From the NCBI RefSeq assembly GCF_001267885.1, contig NZ_CP012382.1, positions 248,001 to 312,000 of the forward strand: a DNA stretch of 64,000 nt. The letters are read 5' to 3'. Source of the DNA: Streptomyces ambofaciens ATCC 23877. Lineage in GTDB: Bacteria; Actinomycetota; Actinomycetes; Streptomycetales; Streptomycetaceae. The first letter of the stretch is position 1, and every line of letters starts with the position of its first letter. Made by a program: the position numbers and the translations under genes. Below the pieces are notes generated by a model. That model was given only the letters and a program-made list of their open reading frames with translations, ran no database searches and was not told the DNA's origin. This document shows positions 42,525 to 50,850 of this stretch, piece by piece.

Positions 42525-42605
42525 GGCGCGGATGGCTCAGGTCCCCGTGCGGGCGGGGGTGAGCGTGGGGGCCTGCGCCACTGCGAGGGATCACGCCGCC
42601 GCCCG
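42525..42605 (+). pseudogene. Decayed duplicate of the merR gene start
   Basis: The stretch GTGAGCGTGGGGGCCTGCG, CACTGCGAG parallels the functional gene's GTCAGCGTGCGGGCCCTGCG, TACTACGAG (residues SVRALRYYE). An ATG-containing region lies upstream and an operator copy sits at 42470. A one-base loss breaks the frame. It looks like a tandem duplicate reduced to debris. Found by eye alignment only. Confidence 0.4.
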
Positions 42606-42748
42606 TCACAGTCGACACCCATGTGTCCTTGGGCGGGCTCGGCGATCTCGGCACGACGCGAGGGCTGCCGTGCGTACGTGAACCGCGTGAACGCCCTCGG
42701 GCCCGCCACCAGATCGCGAACAGTCTCGGCGTCGGCAACGGCTCGATC

Positions 42749-42771
42749 GGCCCCGGGGCAGCCCCGGGGCC
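42749..42771. terminator. GC palindrome between MerR sites
   Basis: Perfect palindrome GGCCCCGGGGC-A-GCCCCGGGGCC, able to form an eight-pair stem with a seven-base loop. It lies just upstream of the merR promoter, possibly a leftover terminator. Confidence 0.4.
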
Positions 42772-42787
42772 GGTATTGCTAGCCTGA

Positions 42788-42807
42788 ACCTGACGTCAAT
42801 GTGAGGT
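42788..42807. promoter_or_regulatory. MerR operator upstream of merR gene
   Basis: ACCTGACGTCAATGTGAGGT, nearly the same as 42470-42489, 27 bases before the MerR start. Supports autoregulation. Confidence 0.65.
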
Positions 42808-42834
42808 ACGAGCGGGAAGGGAGCGACCTGCGTC

Positions 42835-43191
42835 ATGCGCATCGGGCAGCTCGCCAGGCGGTCAGGGGTCAGCGTGCGGGCCCTGCGCTACTACGAGGAG
42901 CAGCGGCTCCTGGAATCGACGCGGACGCCCGGTGGGCAGCGTGACTATCCCGACGAAGCCCTGGAGCGGGTCCAGCTCATCCAGGACCTCTTCGCGGCCG
43001 GCCTCTCCAGCCGTACCGTCGTCGACCTCCTGCCGTGCGTGAGCACCGGCGTCGCGACCCCCGCCATGCTCGACCAGCTCATCACCGAACGCGACCGCAT
43101 CGCCGCACGCATCCAGGACCTGACCCGGGCCAAGACCAAACTCGGCCGCGTGATCGAGAATGTGACCGCGGCGAACGTGGCGCAGGACTGA
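42835..43191 (+). CDS. MerR-family regulator
   Basis: A 118-residue MerR activator/repressor. HTH and wing: MRIGQLARRSGVSVRALRYY, EEQRLLESTRTPGGQRDYPD. Then helix-loop dimerisation region: VQLIQDLFAAGLSSRTVVDL, LPCVSTGVATPAMLDQLITE, and coiled-coil DRIAARIQDLTRAKTKLGRV. It lacks a long effector domain, as do SoxR/CueR-like members. One Cys (LPCV) is at the usual position for small family members that sense electrophiles. It probably controls the divergent quinone oxidoreductase, since both promoters have the same operator. Confidence 0.9.
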   Translation: MRIGQLARRSGVSVRALRYYEEQRLLESTRTPGGQRDYPDEALERVQLIQDLFAAGLSSRTVVDLLPCVSTGVATPAMLDQLITERDRIAARIQDLTRAKTKLGRVIENVTAANVAQD

Positions 43192-43264
43192 TCAACCCCT
43201 CACGAACGGACGATCAACGCCTCCACGGTATCGGCCGAGCGAAGCTTGCAATCCCGGCATCGAG

Positions 43265-43420
43265 GGGCGAGAACACTGCACAGCCCTCGCTCCTGGAGAC
43301 CGTCCCGGAAGGGGGTGCTGACGCCGTAGCCGGCGCCAGCGACCACGACCGGCGCCTTCAACTGCCAGGCGGCCAGTGGGTCGAGCAGGCCGAGCGCGAT
43401 GCGCCACTTCTTGGACCGGC
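43265..43420 (-). pseudogene. IS701-family transposase fragment
   Basis: Minus strand reads LLDPLAAWQLKAPVVVAGAG followed by YGVSTPFRDGLQERGLCSVL, clearly the core of an IS701-type DDE transposase (VVADAGYG normally; here the Asp is Gly). Surrounding codons are out of frame. The rest of 43192-43628 holds no gene. Confidence 0.65.
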
Positions 43421-43628
43421 CACGAGGCGCAGGTGTGGCGCATGGAGTGCGGCGGGTAGTGCGGGGCGAGATTCCCCAAGGAGCGTACGCAGAGCGCACA
43501 TTCGCCGGATGACGCGCGACGGAGTCATAGGCGGTTCCGGCCAGGGAAGGGCTGGAAACCGTCGCGTCACCCTGGGCCTCGGTGGGGAGGTATGGGCGGT
43601 CGCATGCTCCGAGTAATCAGGGGGTTAC

Positions 43629-44597
43629 GTGGGGTGGAAAGAAGCGTTCGGCGACGCCATGAAGGAACTGGAGGCGATACGGCAGCAACTCGCTCGTCTC
43701 GATGACCCGACGGTCGGGCTGACAGCGCTGCACGGTGACCTCACACAGAGCCGCCTGAAGATCCTGGAACAGCTCCAGGCGGGCGTCACTGGATTGCGCG
43801 AGGAGAACCGAGAGGTCCGTCGCCGCCAGGACCGGATGATCAGTGACCTGAACGAGACGCGGGGTGAGCTCCGGCAGCTCCTTGACCTTGTGGACGTCCT
43901 GCGTCCCTTCGCGCCGCCGGAGGGCACAGTTGACAGGTCCGGAGGCGACAGGCAGACCCCTTCCGAGGAGACTGTGCAGCCCCCGGAACCCGAGGCCGGC
44001 TACGGCTCGGTCGCCGGCGCCGGCGCCGAAGATCAACTGCCCGTTTCGACCTACGCCGACTCCCAGGGGGAAACCATGGACAACGCCGGGCACCGGCCGC
44101 AGCCCGGGACCAGCGAGGACCAGGACCTCACGCTCAAAGACGCCATCGCGGCCTCCTACCAGGGCACCGGCTCCTCCGCCGGCCAGCGGTTTGCGGTCAC
44201 ACCGCAGGCCTCCGCCGGCGCGGAGGATCCGCGCGTCGCCCATGGCGTCCTGTTGCTCAAGGCCGCCGGCGTGGCCTCCGCCGAACTGATCGCGCACCGC
44301 GACACATGGGAGTGGCTCGCAGCCCTGGCCGTCGACCACAGCCACTTCCGTACCCCACCCTCGGTCGAGGACATCAAGGAAGGCCGCGTCCAGACCGTCC
44401 TGTCCGGACGCTCCCTCATCGCCCTGCTCATCGAGCTGTGGAACACCCGCTCCACCGCCACCCCGTTGCAAGGCGACTGGGCACTGGCCATGACCACCTA
44501 CAACCGCATCGCGGCCCAACTCACCGGCGTCACGGGGCAAGGCGAGACCGCCCGCATCGTCCTGGACGACGGTCTCCCCCACGAGGCCGGCGACTGA
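43629..44597 (+). CDS. Hypothetical coiled-coil protein (322 aa)
   Basis: From GTG (GWKEAFGDAMKELEAIRQQL) with GGGGG upstream. The first 110 residues form an uninterrupted charged helix suited to a coiled coil (ILEQLQAGVTGLREENREVR, RRQDRMISDLNETRGELRQL). A flexible Pro/Glu/Ser linker follows (about 115-185). The C-terminal 140 residues are globular (HGVLLLKAAGVASAELIAHR, DTWEWLAALAVDHSHFRTPP, LIALLIELWNTRSTATPLQG). Family not recognised. The C-terminal part looks like a conserved actinomycete domain found with nucleotide or DNA proteins. It stands first in a same-strand run with the Nudix genes. Confidence 0.7.
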   Translation: MGWKEAFGDAMKELEAIRQQLARLDDPTVGLTALHGDLTQSRLKILEQLQAGVTGLREENREVRRRQDRMISDLNETRGELRQLLDLVDVLRPFAPPEGTVDRSGGDRQTPSEETVQPPEPEAGYGSVAGAGAEDQLPVSTYADSQGETMDNAGHRPQPGTSEDQDLTLKDAIAASYQGTGSSAGQRFAVTPQASAGAEDPRVAHGVLLLKAAGVASAELIAHRDTWEWLAALAVDHSHFRTPPSVEDIKEGRVQTVLSGRSLIALLIELWNTRSTATPLQGDWALAMTTYNRIAAQLTGVTGQGETARIVLDDGLPHEAGD

Positions 44598-44746
44598 CCA
44601 ACGTCTCACCGCGAACCAGGAGGGCCGCCCGGAGCGATCCGGGTAGCCGTCCTGGTTCCCGAGCTGAAAGCACAAGGGCCGCACGGCTGACCCGCAGAAC
44701 TACCCCACGTCGCCTCGTCCCGCTCTACGCTCCTTTGAGGTGTCGC

Positions 44747-46234
44747 ATGTCGTTATCGCTTGATCACATCCTGACCACCGTCGAGACGTACCTCGCTCGT
44801 CACCCCCACGAGCGCGAACACCTCGGCGCCCTCTTGGGCGCCCTCGAACGTCCGACCCACATCGCCAGCCGCTCCACCTTCATCGGACACATCACCTGCG
44901 GCGCGGTCGTCATCGACTCTCTCGGACGTGTCCTGCACGTGCTGCACCTGACGAGCGGGAAGGTTCTCGCCCCCGGCGGACACGCCGAGCCCTCTGATGA
45001 GTCCTTGGCAGGAACGGCGCTGCGGAGGCTGCACGAGGAGACCGGGATCCCGCTGCAGGCCGTGGCACCGTGGCCCGGCTATGAGACGGTGCCGTTCGAC
45101 ATCGACATCCACGACATCGACGCCCACCCGGGTAGAGCCGAACCCGGCCATCAGCACTTCGACCTCCGGTTCCTCTTCCGCCTGCACACCGCAGCCGAGC
45201 CGCCGGTGGTGCTACAGGAAGAAGAGGTCGGCGGCATCGAGTGGCGGCCCGTGGACAGGGTGGTCTCCCCCTCCCTGCGCGACAAGCTGCTCAAGCTCCC
45301 GCCGCCCAAGACCGATCCGGAGAGGGCCAACGCCTCCGCATTGATCTACAACGACCATGGCGAGTACCTGCTCCACCTGCGCGACTACTTCCCCGGCCGG
45401 ATCTGGGAACCGGGCATGTGGTCTCTGCTGGGCGGCGGCCGAGAGCCCCAGGACGCCACCCTGGAGCACACCCTCCGGCGCGAACTGGCCGAGGAAGCCG
45501 GCCTCGCCATCGCCGACCTGGCCCCGTTCGGCACCGAGTACGCCCGCGACGACGCCGGCGCGAGCGTGCCCATCACCATCTACGCCGGCCGCTGGAACGG
45601 CGATCCTCGCGAACTCCGGCTGACGGAAGGGGTGATGCTGTCATGGTTCGCGCCTGACGACCTCCACCGACTGCGCATCGCGCCCACCACCACTGACCTC
45701 GTACGGCGCCACGCCGCCGGCCTCCCCGCCAGGACCGCGCCGCAGAGCGCGCTCGCACCGCAGAAGTTACATCGCCCAGCTCCGCCGCACGGCACGGTCC
45801 TCAACGTCATCGGCGTCCACCTCCATCTGGAACGGCCCGACGGGACGGTACTGCTCGGGCTGCGTCACCCCGACTCGGCGTTCGCGCCGTCCACCTGGCA
45901 CGTCCTGGCCGGCCACTGCGAGCAGGAGAACGCCATCGCCTGCCTGCTCAGGGAGGCACGAGAGGAAGCCGGCTTGCACATCGAGCGCCAGGACGTCGAA
46001 CTCGTCCACGTCATCCACCACGTCGACAAGGCCGGGGACCGGCCCCGCATAGGCCTGTTCTTCCGCGCTCGGACCTGGAGCGGAGAGCCGGAACTGCGCG
46101 AACCGGACAAGTGCACCCAGTGGAGGTTCTGGGACCCTGCCGCGTTGCCCGACAACCTCGTTTCCCACACCCGTCAAGCCATCGCAAAGATCCAGAACGG
46201 GGACCTGTACAGCGAGTCGGGCTGGCCCGCATGA
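44747..46234 (+). CDS. Triple-Nudix-domain hydrolase
   Basis: A 495-residue protein with three Nudix domains in one chain. Box 1 at about 77-101 (GGHAEPSDESLAGTALRRLH, EETGI) keeps EE but has Arg94 where the first Glu of REUxEE is expected. Box 2 at about 229-253 (GGREPQDATLEHTLRRELAE, EAGL) has the full RELxEE core. Box 3 at about 388-411 (AGHCEQENAIACLLREAREE, AGL) is complete. Nudix enzymes cleave nucleoside diphosphates linked to another group. The start is ATG 44747 with GAGG upstream. It ends ATGA, overlapping the kinase-VanX gene start. Confidence 0.85.
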   Translation: MSLSLDHILTTVETYLARHPHEREHLGALLGALERPTHIASRSTFIGHITCGAVVIDSLGRVLHVLHLTSGKVLAPGGHAEPSDESLAGTALRRLHEETGIPLQAVAPWPGYETVPFDIDIHDIDAHPGRAEPGHQHFDLRFLFRLHTAAEPPVVLQEEEVGGIEWRPVDRVVSPSLRDKLLKLPPPKTDPERANASALIYNDHGEYLLHLRDYFPGRIWEPGMWSLLGGGREPQDATLEHTLRRELAEEAGLAIADLAPFGTEYARDDAGASVPITIYAGRWNGDPRELRLTEGVMLSWFAPDDLHRLRIAPTTTDLVRRHAAGLPARTAPQSALAPQKLHRPAPPHGTVLNVIGVHLHLERPDGTVLLGLRHPDSAFAPSTWHVLAGHCEQENAIACLLREAREEAGLHIERQDVELVHVIHHVDKAGDRPRIGLFFRARTWSGEPELREPDKCTQWRFWDPAALPDNLVSHTRQAIAKIQNGDLYSESGWPA

Positions 46235-47499
46235 CTGGCACTCCGAGCGGCGCCCACCGTCGCGTTTCCACAGCGACTGTGGTCGGCCGTGAGGACACCC
46301 GTCTGGTGGTGATCCGCGGCAACTCGGCGTCAGGCAAGTCAAGCGTGGCCCAGGGCCTGCGAGATCACTACGGCCGCGGTATCGCGATCGTGGGTCAGGA
46401 CGTGATCCGCCGGAACGTGCTCAGGGAACACGACACCGCGCGTGGCGCCAACATCGCCCTACTGGGCAGCATCGCACGCGAAGCACTGAGCGCCGGCTTT
46501 CACGTGGTGCTCGAAGGGATTCTGTACGCCGACCGCTACGGCGACATGATCAGGTCTCTGGTACGGAACCACCGCGGCGCCTCCTACTGCTACTACCTGG
46601 ACGTACCGCTGGAAACGACATTGGTCCGGCACGCGTCAAAAGACGATGCCGCATACCTGGCGCACGTCACCGACAGCCACCTTGCCTCCTGGTACCGCGA
46701 GCTGGATCTGCTACCCGACGGTCTGGAAACCGTAATCCCGGCCGACAGCACGCTGCGGGACACCATCGCGCGAATCCTGGGCGAAACCGACCTGGCCTCC
46801 CCCTCCCCCACCCCGCCGCCGCTGTGCAAGCCGTCGCAGGGAGAATCGATGAACCCGCTGGTGTTGATGTCCGATCCGCGGGTCGCCGCGATCCCGGTGC
46901 GTGAGTGCGGGGAGCCGCTCGTCGATGTGCGTGACCACAGCTTCCGCGTCGATCCCCGCAAACGGGATCCGCTGGGCGCGTTCGCCCACGTCCGCGAGGG
47001 CGTCCTCGCCCGGCTGGAGCACGCCCGCTCGCTCCTGCCCGCCGGCACCGACCTGCTGTTCATCGAGGGCTACCGGCCGCTGGCCCTGCAGCAGCGCTAC
47101 TTCACCGAGTACCGGGACGAACTGGCTGCCGCTCACCCCGACTGGACAGCTGAGCAGCTGCACCAGGCCGCCAGCCGGTACGTGTCGCCGCCGGAGATCG
47201 CGCCCCACTCCGCAGGCGCGGCCGTGGACGTCACCCTCGTCGACCAGGACGGCCACGAACTCGACCTCGGCACCCGAGTCAACGCCTCCCCCGAGGAGAG
47301 CGACGGCGCCTGCTTCACTCACGCCCCGAACCTCGGCGATCGCGCGCGCCACCACCGCACGCTGCTGCTCAACGCCATGGAGAGCGCAGGTTTCACCAAC
47401 TATGCGACCGAGTTCTGGCACTTCTCGGCAGCGGACCGGTACGACGCGCTGATGCGGCAGGAGCCGCACGCGCGCTACGGACCGATCGAAGCGCCATGA
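46231..47499 (+). CDS. P-loop kinase fused to VanX-like D-Ala-D-Ala dipeptidase
   Basis: A 422-residue fusion. The first 205 residues form a P-loop kinase (AAA_33/zeta-like): Walker A VIRGNSASGKSSVAQGL at about 29-40, then HVVLEGILYADRYGDMI and SYCYYLDVPLETTLVRHASK. Residues 207-422 form a VanX-type M15D peptidase. SxHxxGxAxD reads PHSAGAAVDVTL (His326, Asp333) and ExxH reads TEFWHFS (Glu394, His397), the zinc and catalytic residues; the pocket Arg is in FIEGYRPLALQQRYF. An internal ATG at 46849 with GGGAG upstream could make the dipeptidase separately. Start 46231 overlaps the triple-Nudix stop, so translation is coupled. Confidence 0.83.
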   Translation: MTGTPSGAHRRVSTATVVGREDTRLVVIRGNSASGKSSVAQGLRDHYGRGIAIVGQDVIRRNVLREHDTARGANIALLGSIAREALSAGFHVVLEGILYADRYGDMIRSLVRNHRGASYCYYLDVPLETTLVRHASKDDAAYLAHVTDSHLASWYRELDLLPDGLETVIPADSTLRDTIARILGETDLASPSPTPPPLCKPSQGESMNPLVLMSDPRVAAIPVRECGEPLVDVRDHSFRVDPRKRDPLGAFAHVREGVLARLEHARSLLPAGTDLLFIEGYRPLALQQRYFTEYRDELAAAHPDWTAEQLHQAASRYVSPPEIAPHSAGAAVDVTLVDQDGHELDLGTRVNASPEESDGACFTHAPNLGDRARHHRTLLLNAMESAGFTNYATEFWHFSAADRYDALMRQEPHARYGPIEAP

Positions 47500-47630
47500 C
47501 GCGCCGGCATCCTCGTCCACTTCCTCGCCCCCATGCCGATCCGGAACCACAGGAACGCAGCCAGGGCACACCCCTGACCCTGTTGTGATCCTAAGACTGT
47601 GACGGACGGACCCATCGAACGGAGGCACGC

Positions 47631-48533
47631 GTGCCTGACGACACCAAGCAGGCGACCCCAGCCGTCCCGAGCCCGGCGGCCCAAGACGAGCCGCACGAGC
47701 ACCACATGCACCTGCTCGGTCGGTACTACCGCCAAGTGGAAGCAGGCCGCAAGACGATCGAAGTGAGGGTGGCCACCCCACAAAGGCGCGCCGTCGCCGT
47801 CGGCGACACGGTCGTCTTCCACGACCGGGACACCGGGCGGGAACTCGACGTCATCGTGCAGCGCATCACCCTCTACACCTCCTTCGAGGCCCTGCTCAGC
47901 TCGGAGGACACCGCGCGCATCGACCCGGACGGGCCGCCCGGCGAACTGCTATCCAAACTACGAAGCATCTACCCGCCGGCCAAGGAATTCCTCGGCGTCC
48001 TCGCCCTCGCGTTCGACCACCGCCCTGCCCGGCCCGGACGCCCCATGCCGATGACGGCCGAGAAGTACGCGCAGACCGTCCCCCACCACACGGTGTACGG
48101 CTGCCTGTACATCCTCGACGAGCACGACCGGCCCGTCCAGCTCCGCTCCGTCTACGGCTCGCGACTCTGGCAGTTCCCCGGCGGCAACCTGGACGCCCCC
48201 GACGAGGACCCGCTGCTGACCGCCCGGCGTGAGGCGGTCGACGAGACCGGCCTCGAACTCGGCCTGGGAACACCGAGGCTTCTCCTGACGCACTTCATTC
48301 ACGCCGGGCCACGCCAGCCGCTGAACAAGGTGGGACTCATCTTCGACGGGGGCCGACTGACCGCCGACCAGATCGGCCGGATCCGCCTCGATCCCGCCGA
48401 GCACGACATGTGGGCCGTCCACGACCTCGCGACCTGGCAGGAGCTGATGGTGCCGCGCACCTTCGCCCGCCTCGACGCCATCGAACGAGCCCGGCGCGGC
48501 GAGGGCCCCGCCTACCTGATCACACACGCCTGA
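47631..48533 (+). CDS. ASCH-Nudix fusion protein
   Basis: A 300-residue protein from GTG (GGAGG at five bases). The N-terminal half is an ASCH domain (RYYRQVEAGRKTIEVRVATP, VAVGDTVVFHDRDTGRELDV, SIYPPAKEFLGVLALAF), an RNA- or nucleotide-binding fold. The C-terminal half is a Nudix domain (VYGCLYILDEHDRPVQLRSV) with box FPGGNLDAPDEDPLLTARRE, AVDETGLEL: RE and DE present, the second region slightly relaxed. ASCH and Nudix together suggest processing of a modified nucleotide or RNA cap-like end. It belongs to the same-strand cluster as the triple-Nudix and kinase genes. Confidence 0.83.
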   Translation: MPDDTKQATPAVPSPAAQDEPHEHHMHLLGRYYRQVEAGRKTIEVRVATPQRRAVAVGDTVVFHDRDTGRELDVIVQRITLYTSFEALLSSEDTARIDPDGPPGELLSKLRSIYPPAKEFLGVLALAFDHRPARPGRPMPMTAEKYAQTVPHHTVYGCLYILDEHDRPVQLRSVYGSRLWQFPGGNLDAPDEDPLLTARREAVDETGLELGLGTPRLLLTHFIHAGPRQPLNKVGLIFDGGRLTADQIGRIRLDPAEHDMWAVHDLATWQELMVPRTFARLDAIERARRGEGPAYLITHA

Positions 48534-48564
48534 CCGCCGGACATCCCCACCCGAGGAGACAACC

Positions 48565-48723
48565 GTGCCCGCCGAGGACACCGGCGCCCGGGGCTTGGCA
48601 CATCTGCGGTCAAGGAGTGGGCTGTACGTGCCTGTTCGGCCAGGTGGATTCAGCTCAACTCGCATGTCGCCGGCGCGTTCGGTGGGGCAGGCATGGCCGT
48701 GTCGGCCGGTGAAGTCAGGGTGA
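48565..48723 (+). CDS. Short hypothetical ORF, possibly gene remnant
   Basis: A 52-residue frame from GTG with AGGAGA upstream (VPAEDTGARGLAHLRSRSGL). The ribosome site is good but the sequence after residue 15 loses coding bias, so it may be the truncated start of a lost gene at the end of the Nudix cluster. The rest of 48534-48851 is gene-free. Confidence 0.28.
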   Translation: MPAEDTGARGLAHLRSRSGLYVPVRPGGFSSTRMSPARSVGQAWPCRPVKSG

Positions 48724-48851
48724 ACGGAGACAGCGAACCACAGGGCCGTAGCATGAGGCAGGCGAGGCAGGCACTGCCGCCGCGTCGCAGTCGTCCGTCA
48801 CCGCCAGGCGCGCCCACTCCGGGCGCCGGCAAGTGCTCAGGGAGTTGACCA

Positions 48852-49496
48852 GTGATCAGCCTGGCCGCGATCGGAGGAGTGGCCTTGGTCGAGTTGGGCA
48901 TGGCCCTGACTCCTGGACCGAACATGATCCACCTGGCCTCCCGCGCGATCACCCAAGGCCGCAGGGCGGGCCTGGTCAGCCTGAGCGGGACCGCCGTGGG
49001 ATTCGTGTGCTATCTGCTGGCCGCGGCCGCCGGCCTGTCCGCATTGTTCGCCGCCGTGCCGCTGGCGTTCACGGTGGTCAAGCTCGCCGGGGCCGCCTAC
49101 CTGGCCTACCTGGCCTGGGACATGCTCAAGCCCGGTGGCCGCTCGCCCTTCGCTCCGGCCCAGGACCTGCCTCCCGTCTCCGACGCCCGCCTGTTCTCGA
49201 TGGGACTCCTGACCAACCTGCTCAATCCCAAGATCGCTCTCATGTACGCCGCCCTTCTGCCCCAGTTCATGGAACCGCAGGCGGGTCCGGCCTGGGCACA
49301 ACTGCTGCAGCTCGGTGGTGTGCAGATCATCGTGGGGATCTCTGTGAACGGTCTGATCATGCTGGGCGCAGCCCGGGTGTCGGGGTTTCTGGCGGTCCGC
49401 CCCCGCGTGATGGCCGCTCAGCGGTTCACGGCAGGCGGCTTGCTCGGCTTCTTCGCGCTGCGCACAGCCCTGACGCGCACCCCTGCCTCGGCCTGA
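48852..49496 (+). CDS. LysE-family amino-acid exporter
   Basis: A 214-residue membrane protein with six helices of the LysE/RhtB type. It has LVELGMALTPGPNMIHLASR with the family signature TPGPN, then GTAVGFVCYLLAAAAGLSAL, LAGAAYLAYLAWDMLKPGGR and LLTNLLNPKIALMYAALLPQ (second signature NPK). It exports amino acids or related small molecules. GTG start. No LysG-type regulator is adjacent. Placement after the dipeptidase fusion could be coincidental. Confidence 0.9.
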   Translation: MISLAAIGGVALVELGMALTPGPNMIHLASRAITQGRRAGLVSLSGTAVGFVCYLLAAAAGLSALFAAVPLAFTVVKLAGAAYLAYLAWDMLKPGGRSPFAPAQDLPPVSDARLFSMGLLTNLLNPKIALMYAALLPQFMEPQAGPAWAQLLQLGGVQIIVGISVNGLIMLGAARVSGFLAVRPRVMAAQRFTAGGLLGFFALRTALTRTPASA

Positions 49497-50029
49497 GCTG
49501 GAGCGGTCCACATCGTCCGGGGTGGCGCCAGTCTTGGAGGACCATAACCACACCGGCGGGGCGTCCCGGTCCTTCGGTGGGGCGGGGCGTCGTTGTACGT
49601 GGCCAGTTCTCCGTCGCCGAAGGTGCGGCCGATCGACAGGTACCGGGATCCGAGGCGGTCCTGGAGGTGGTTACCCGCCCCTCTGCGGCCGACAGCCTCG
49701 GAGGCCAGGGCCTCGTTGCGGATGCAGCAGCCGCCCGCCGGATCGTCGGGCCTCTCACGCGCCCGGCAGGCGTCGGCGTGCAACCCCCACCGCGCTGACC
49801 GGGGTGCGGTTGCAGGCATCACCGGGTGGACGGATTCGTGGTCAGCGGCGTCCAGAGGTACGCGTTGTGCGCCTCCAGGAGCCGGACGGCGCGGTCTGTG
49901 CAGTCGCTCATGAACAGCAGGACCGCCAGGGCGGGAACGGTGGTGGCGAGTGCCACGAGCGGGCTGGGGCGAGCGGCCAGGTCCCTGTCCGGTCGGTCTC
50001 CGGCTGTGGGACCATGCCGCCCATGACTG
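49497..50029. other. Intergenic with minus-strand fragments
   Basis: Between about 49510 and 49740 the minus strand reads DRLGSRYLSIGRTFGDGELA, protein-like but with no family or clear ends. From 50060 down to a stop at 49819 another minus frame reads DLAARPSPLVALATTVPALA then VLLFMSDCTDRAVRLLEAHN and AYLWTPLTTNPSTR, a likely membrane-helix C-terminus. A GTG at 49956 would give 45 residues but lacks a ribosome site. Probably gene debris. Confidence 0.4.
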
Positions 50030-50455
50030 ATGTCCGAAGGGGCCGTGCCGCGTAGAAGACCAGCTTCCCTTCGGCCGCGTCAACGCGGCCGGGGACGTCC
50101 CTGGGTGCGCTATCGCGATGTCCCGCGACTGTCGGGAGCCGCGAATGCGGCCGTCCGCGTGCTGGAACGGGAACGTTTGAGCCCGGGCATCGTGTCGGTG
50201 GCGTTGAGCGTCTGGTCCGTCCACGTCCACGGCACCAAGCGCCGTTGGAGGTGCGAAGAGGCCGAGTTCGCCTGTTCTTGCTGTGGTGAAGGCTGGGCTC
50301 GGGACAAGCTGCAAGAAGCTCTGCTCATGCTGCCGGCGAACGCCGCTGCCGAGCTCCGGATACAGGTCGAGCGCCTGGATGAGGTGTTGCTCAGGCGAAC
50401 GCATCACGAGCCGACGACAGATCCGGAGTTGTCGTGGTGGCATCGCAGATGCTGA
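50030..50455 (+). CDS. Hypothetical small zinc-ribbon-like protein
   Basis: 141 residues from ATG, or about 116 from a GTG at 50106 (VRYRDVPRLSGAANAAVRVL). The latter better matches where coding bias begins. The body has Cys residues suited to metal binding (RRWRCEEAEFACSCCGEGWA) then a helical part (LQEALLMLPANAAAELRIQV, ERLDEVLLRRTHHEPTTDPE) and a WWHRRC tail, a pattern seen in streptomycete hypothetical proteins. Function unknown. Confidence 0.5.
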   Translation: MSEGAVPRRRPASLRPRQRGRGRPWVRYRDVPRLSGAANAAVRVLERERLSPGIVSVALSVWSVHVHGTKRRWRCEEAEFACSCCGEGWARDKLQEALLMLPANAAAELRIQVERLDEVLLRRTHHEPTTDPELSWWHRRC

Positions 50456-50535
50456 CTGTGTCCATGCCGGGCGAAGGGAGCCGCTGTAGACAGGTAACGA
50501 TGCTGGTAGCGACCGGGCTCGGCTCCCTCCGGCGA

Positions 50536-50760
50536 TCACGTGCTTCGTGAGCGTATGGCCACTGCCGCGCCGATCGAGACGATCACGCCCACCCCGGCAA
50601 CCCATGCGGCCGGTTCCAGGCCCGCCAGCACGCCGAAGACACCGATGAGTACAAGAGCGATCGCGGCGACCAGCGTGATCCACAGGCCTGTCGCGGCCAC
50701 CGCCCGCCCAGCCTCGTCGCCGTGGCCCAACATGCTTCCTCGATCTCGGTCTCTGTCCAC
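50536..50760 (-). CDS. Small two-helix membrane protein (74 aa)
   Basis: From GTG 50760 with AGGAGG eight bases upstream. After a charged N-terminus (DRDRDRGSMLGHGDEAGRAV) come two hydrophobic helices, GLWITLVAAIALVLIGVFGV and PAAWVAGVGVIVSIGAAVAI, ending RSRST. Probably an integral membrane protein with short loops. An ATG at 50784 is also in frame but lacks a site. No family named. Confidence 0.6.
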   Translation of the reverse strand: MDRDRDRGSMLGHGDEAGRAVAATGLWITLVAAIALVLIGVFGVLAGLEPAAWVAGVGVIVSIGAAVAIRSRST

Positions 50761-50850
50761 GTGATCTCCTCCTGTCAGGACCATGAGTCCTGCATTGCAC
50801 CTGCGGTTATGTTGCTCACGGTGCCAGCCGCGATACGAACGGGAAGCGGC

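Noticed and set aside
46849..47499. VanX-like dipeptidase as part of a glycopeptide resistance cluster
   Set aside because: No vanH, vanA/B, vanR or vanS homologue is nearby, and the gene is fused to a kinase in a Nudix context.
49418..50800. A 460-codon minus-strand frame across several small features
   Set aside because: It crosses the LysE gene end and two better-supported small genes. Only a short stretch near 49600 looks protein-like, and no start or domain is visible.
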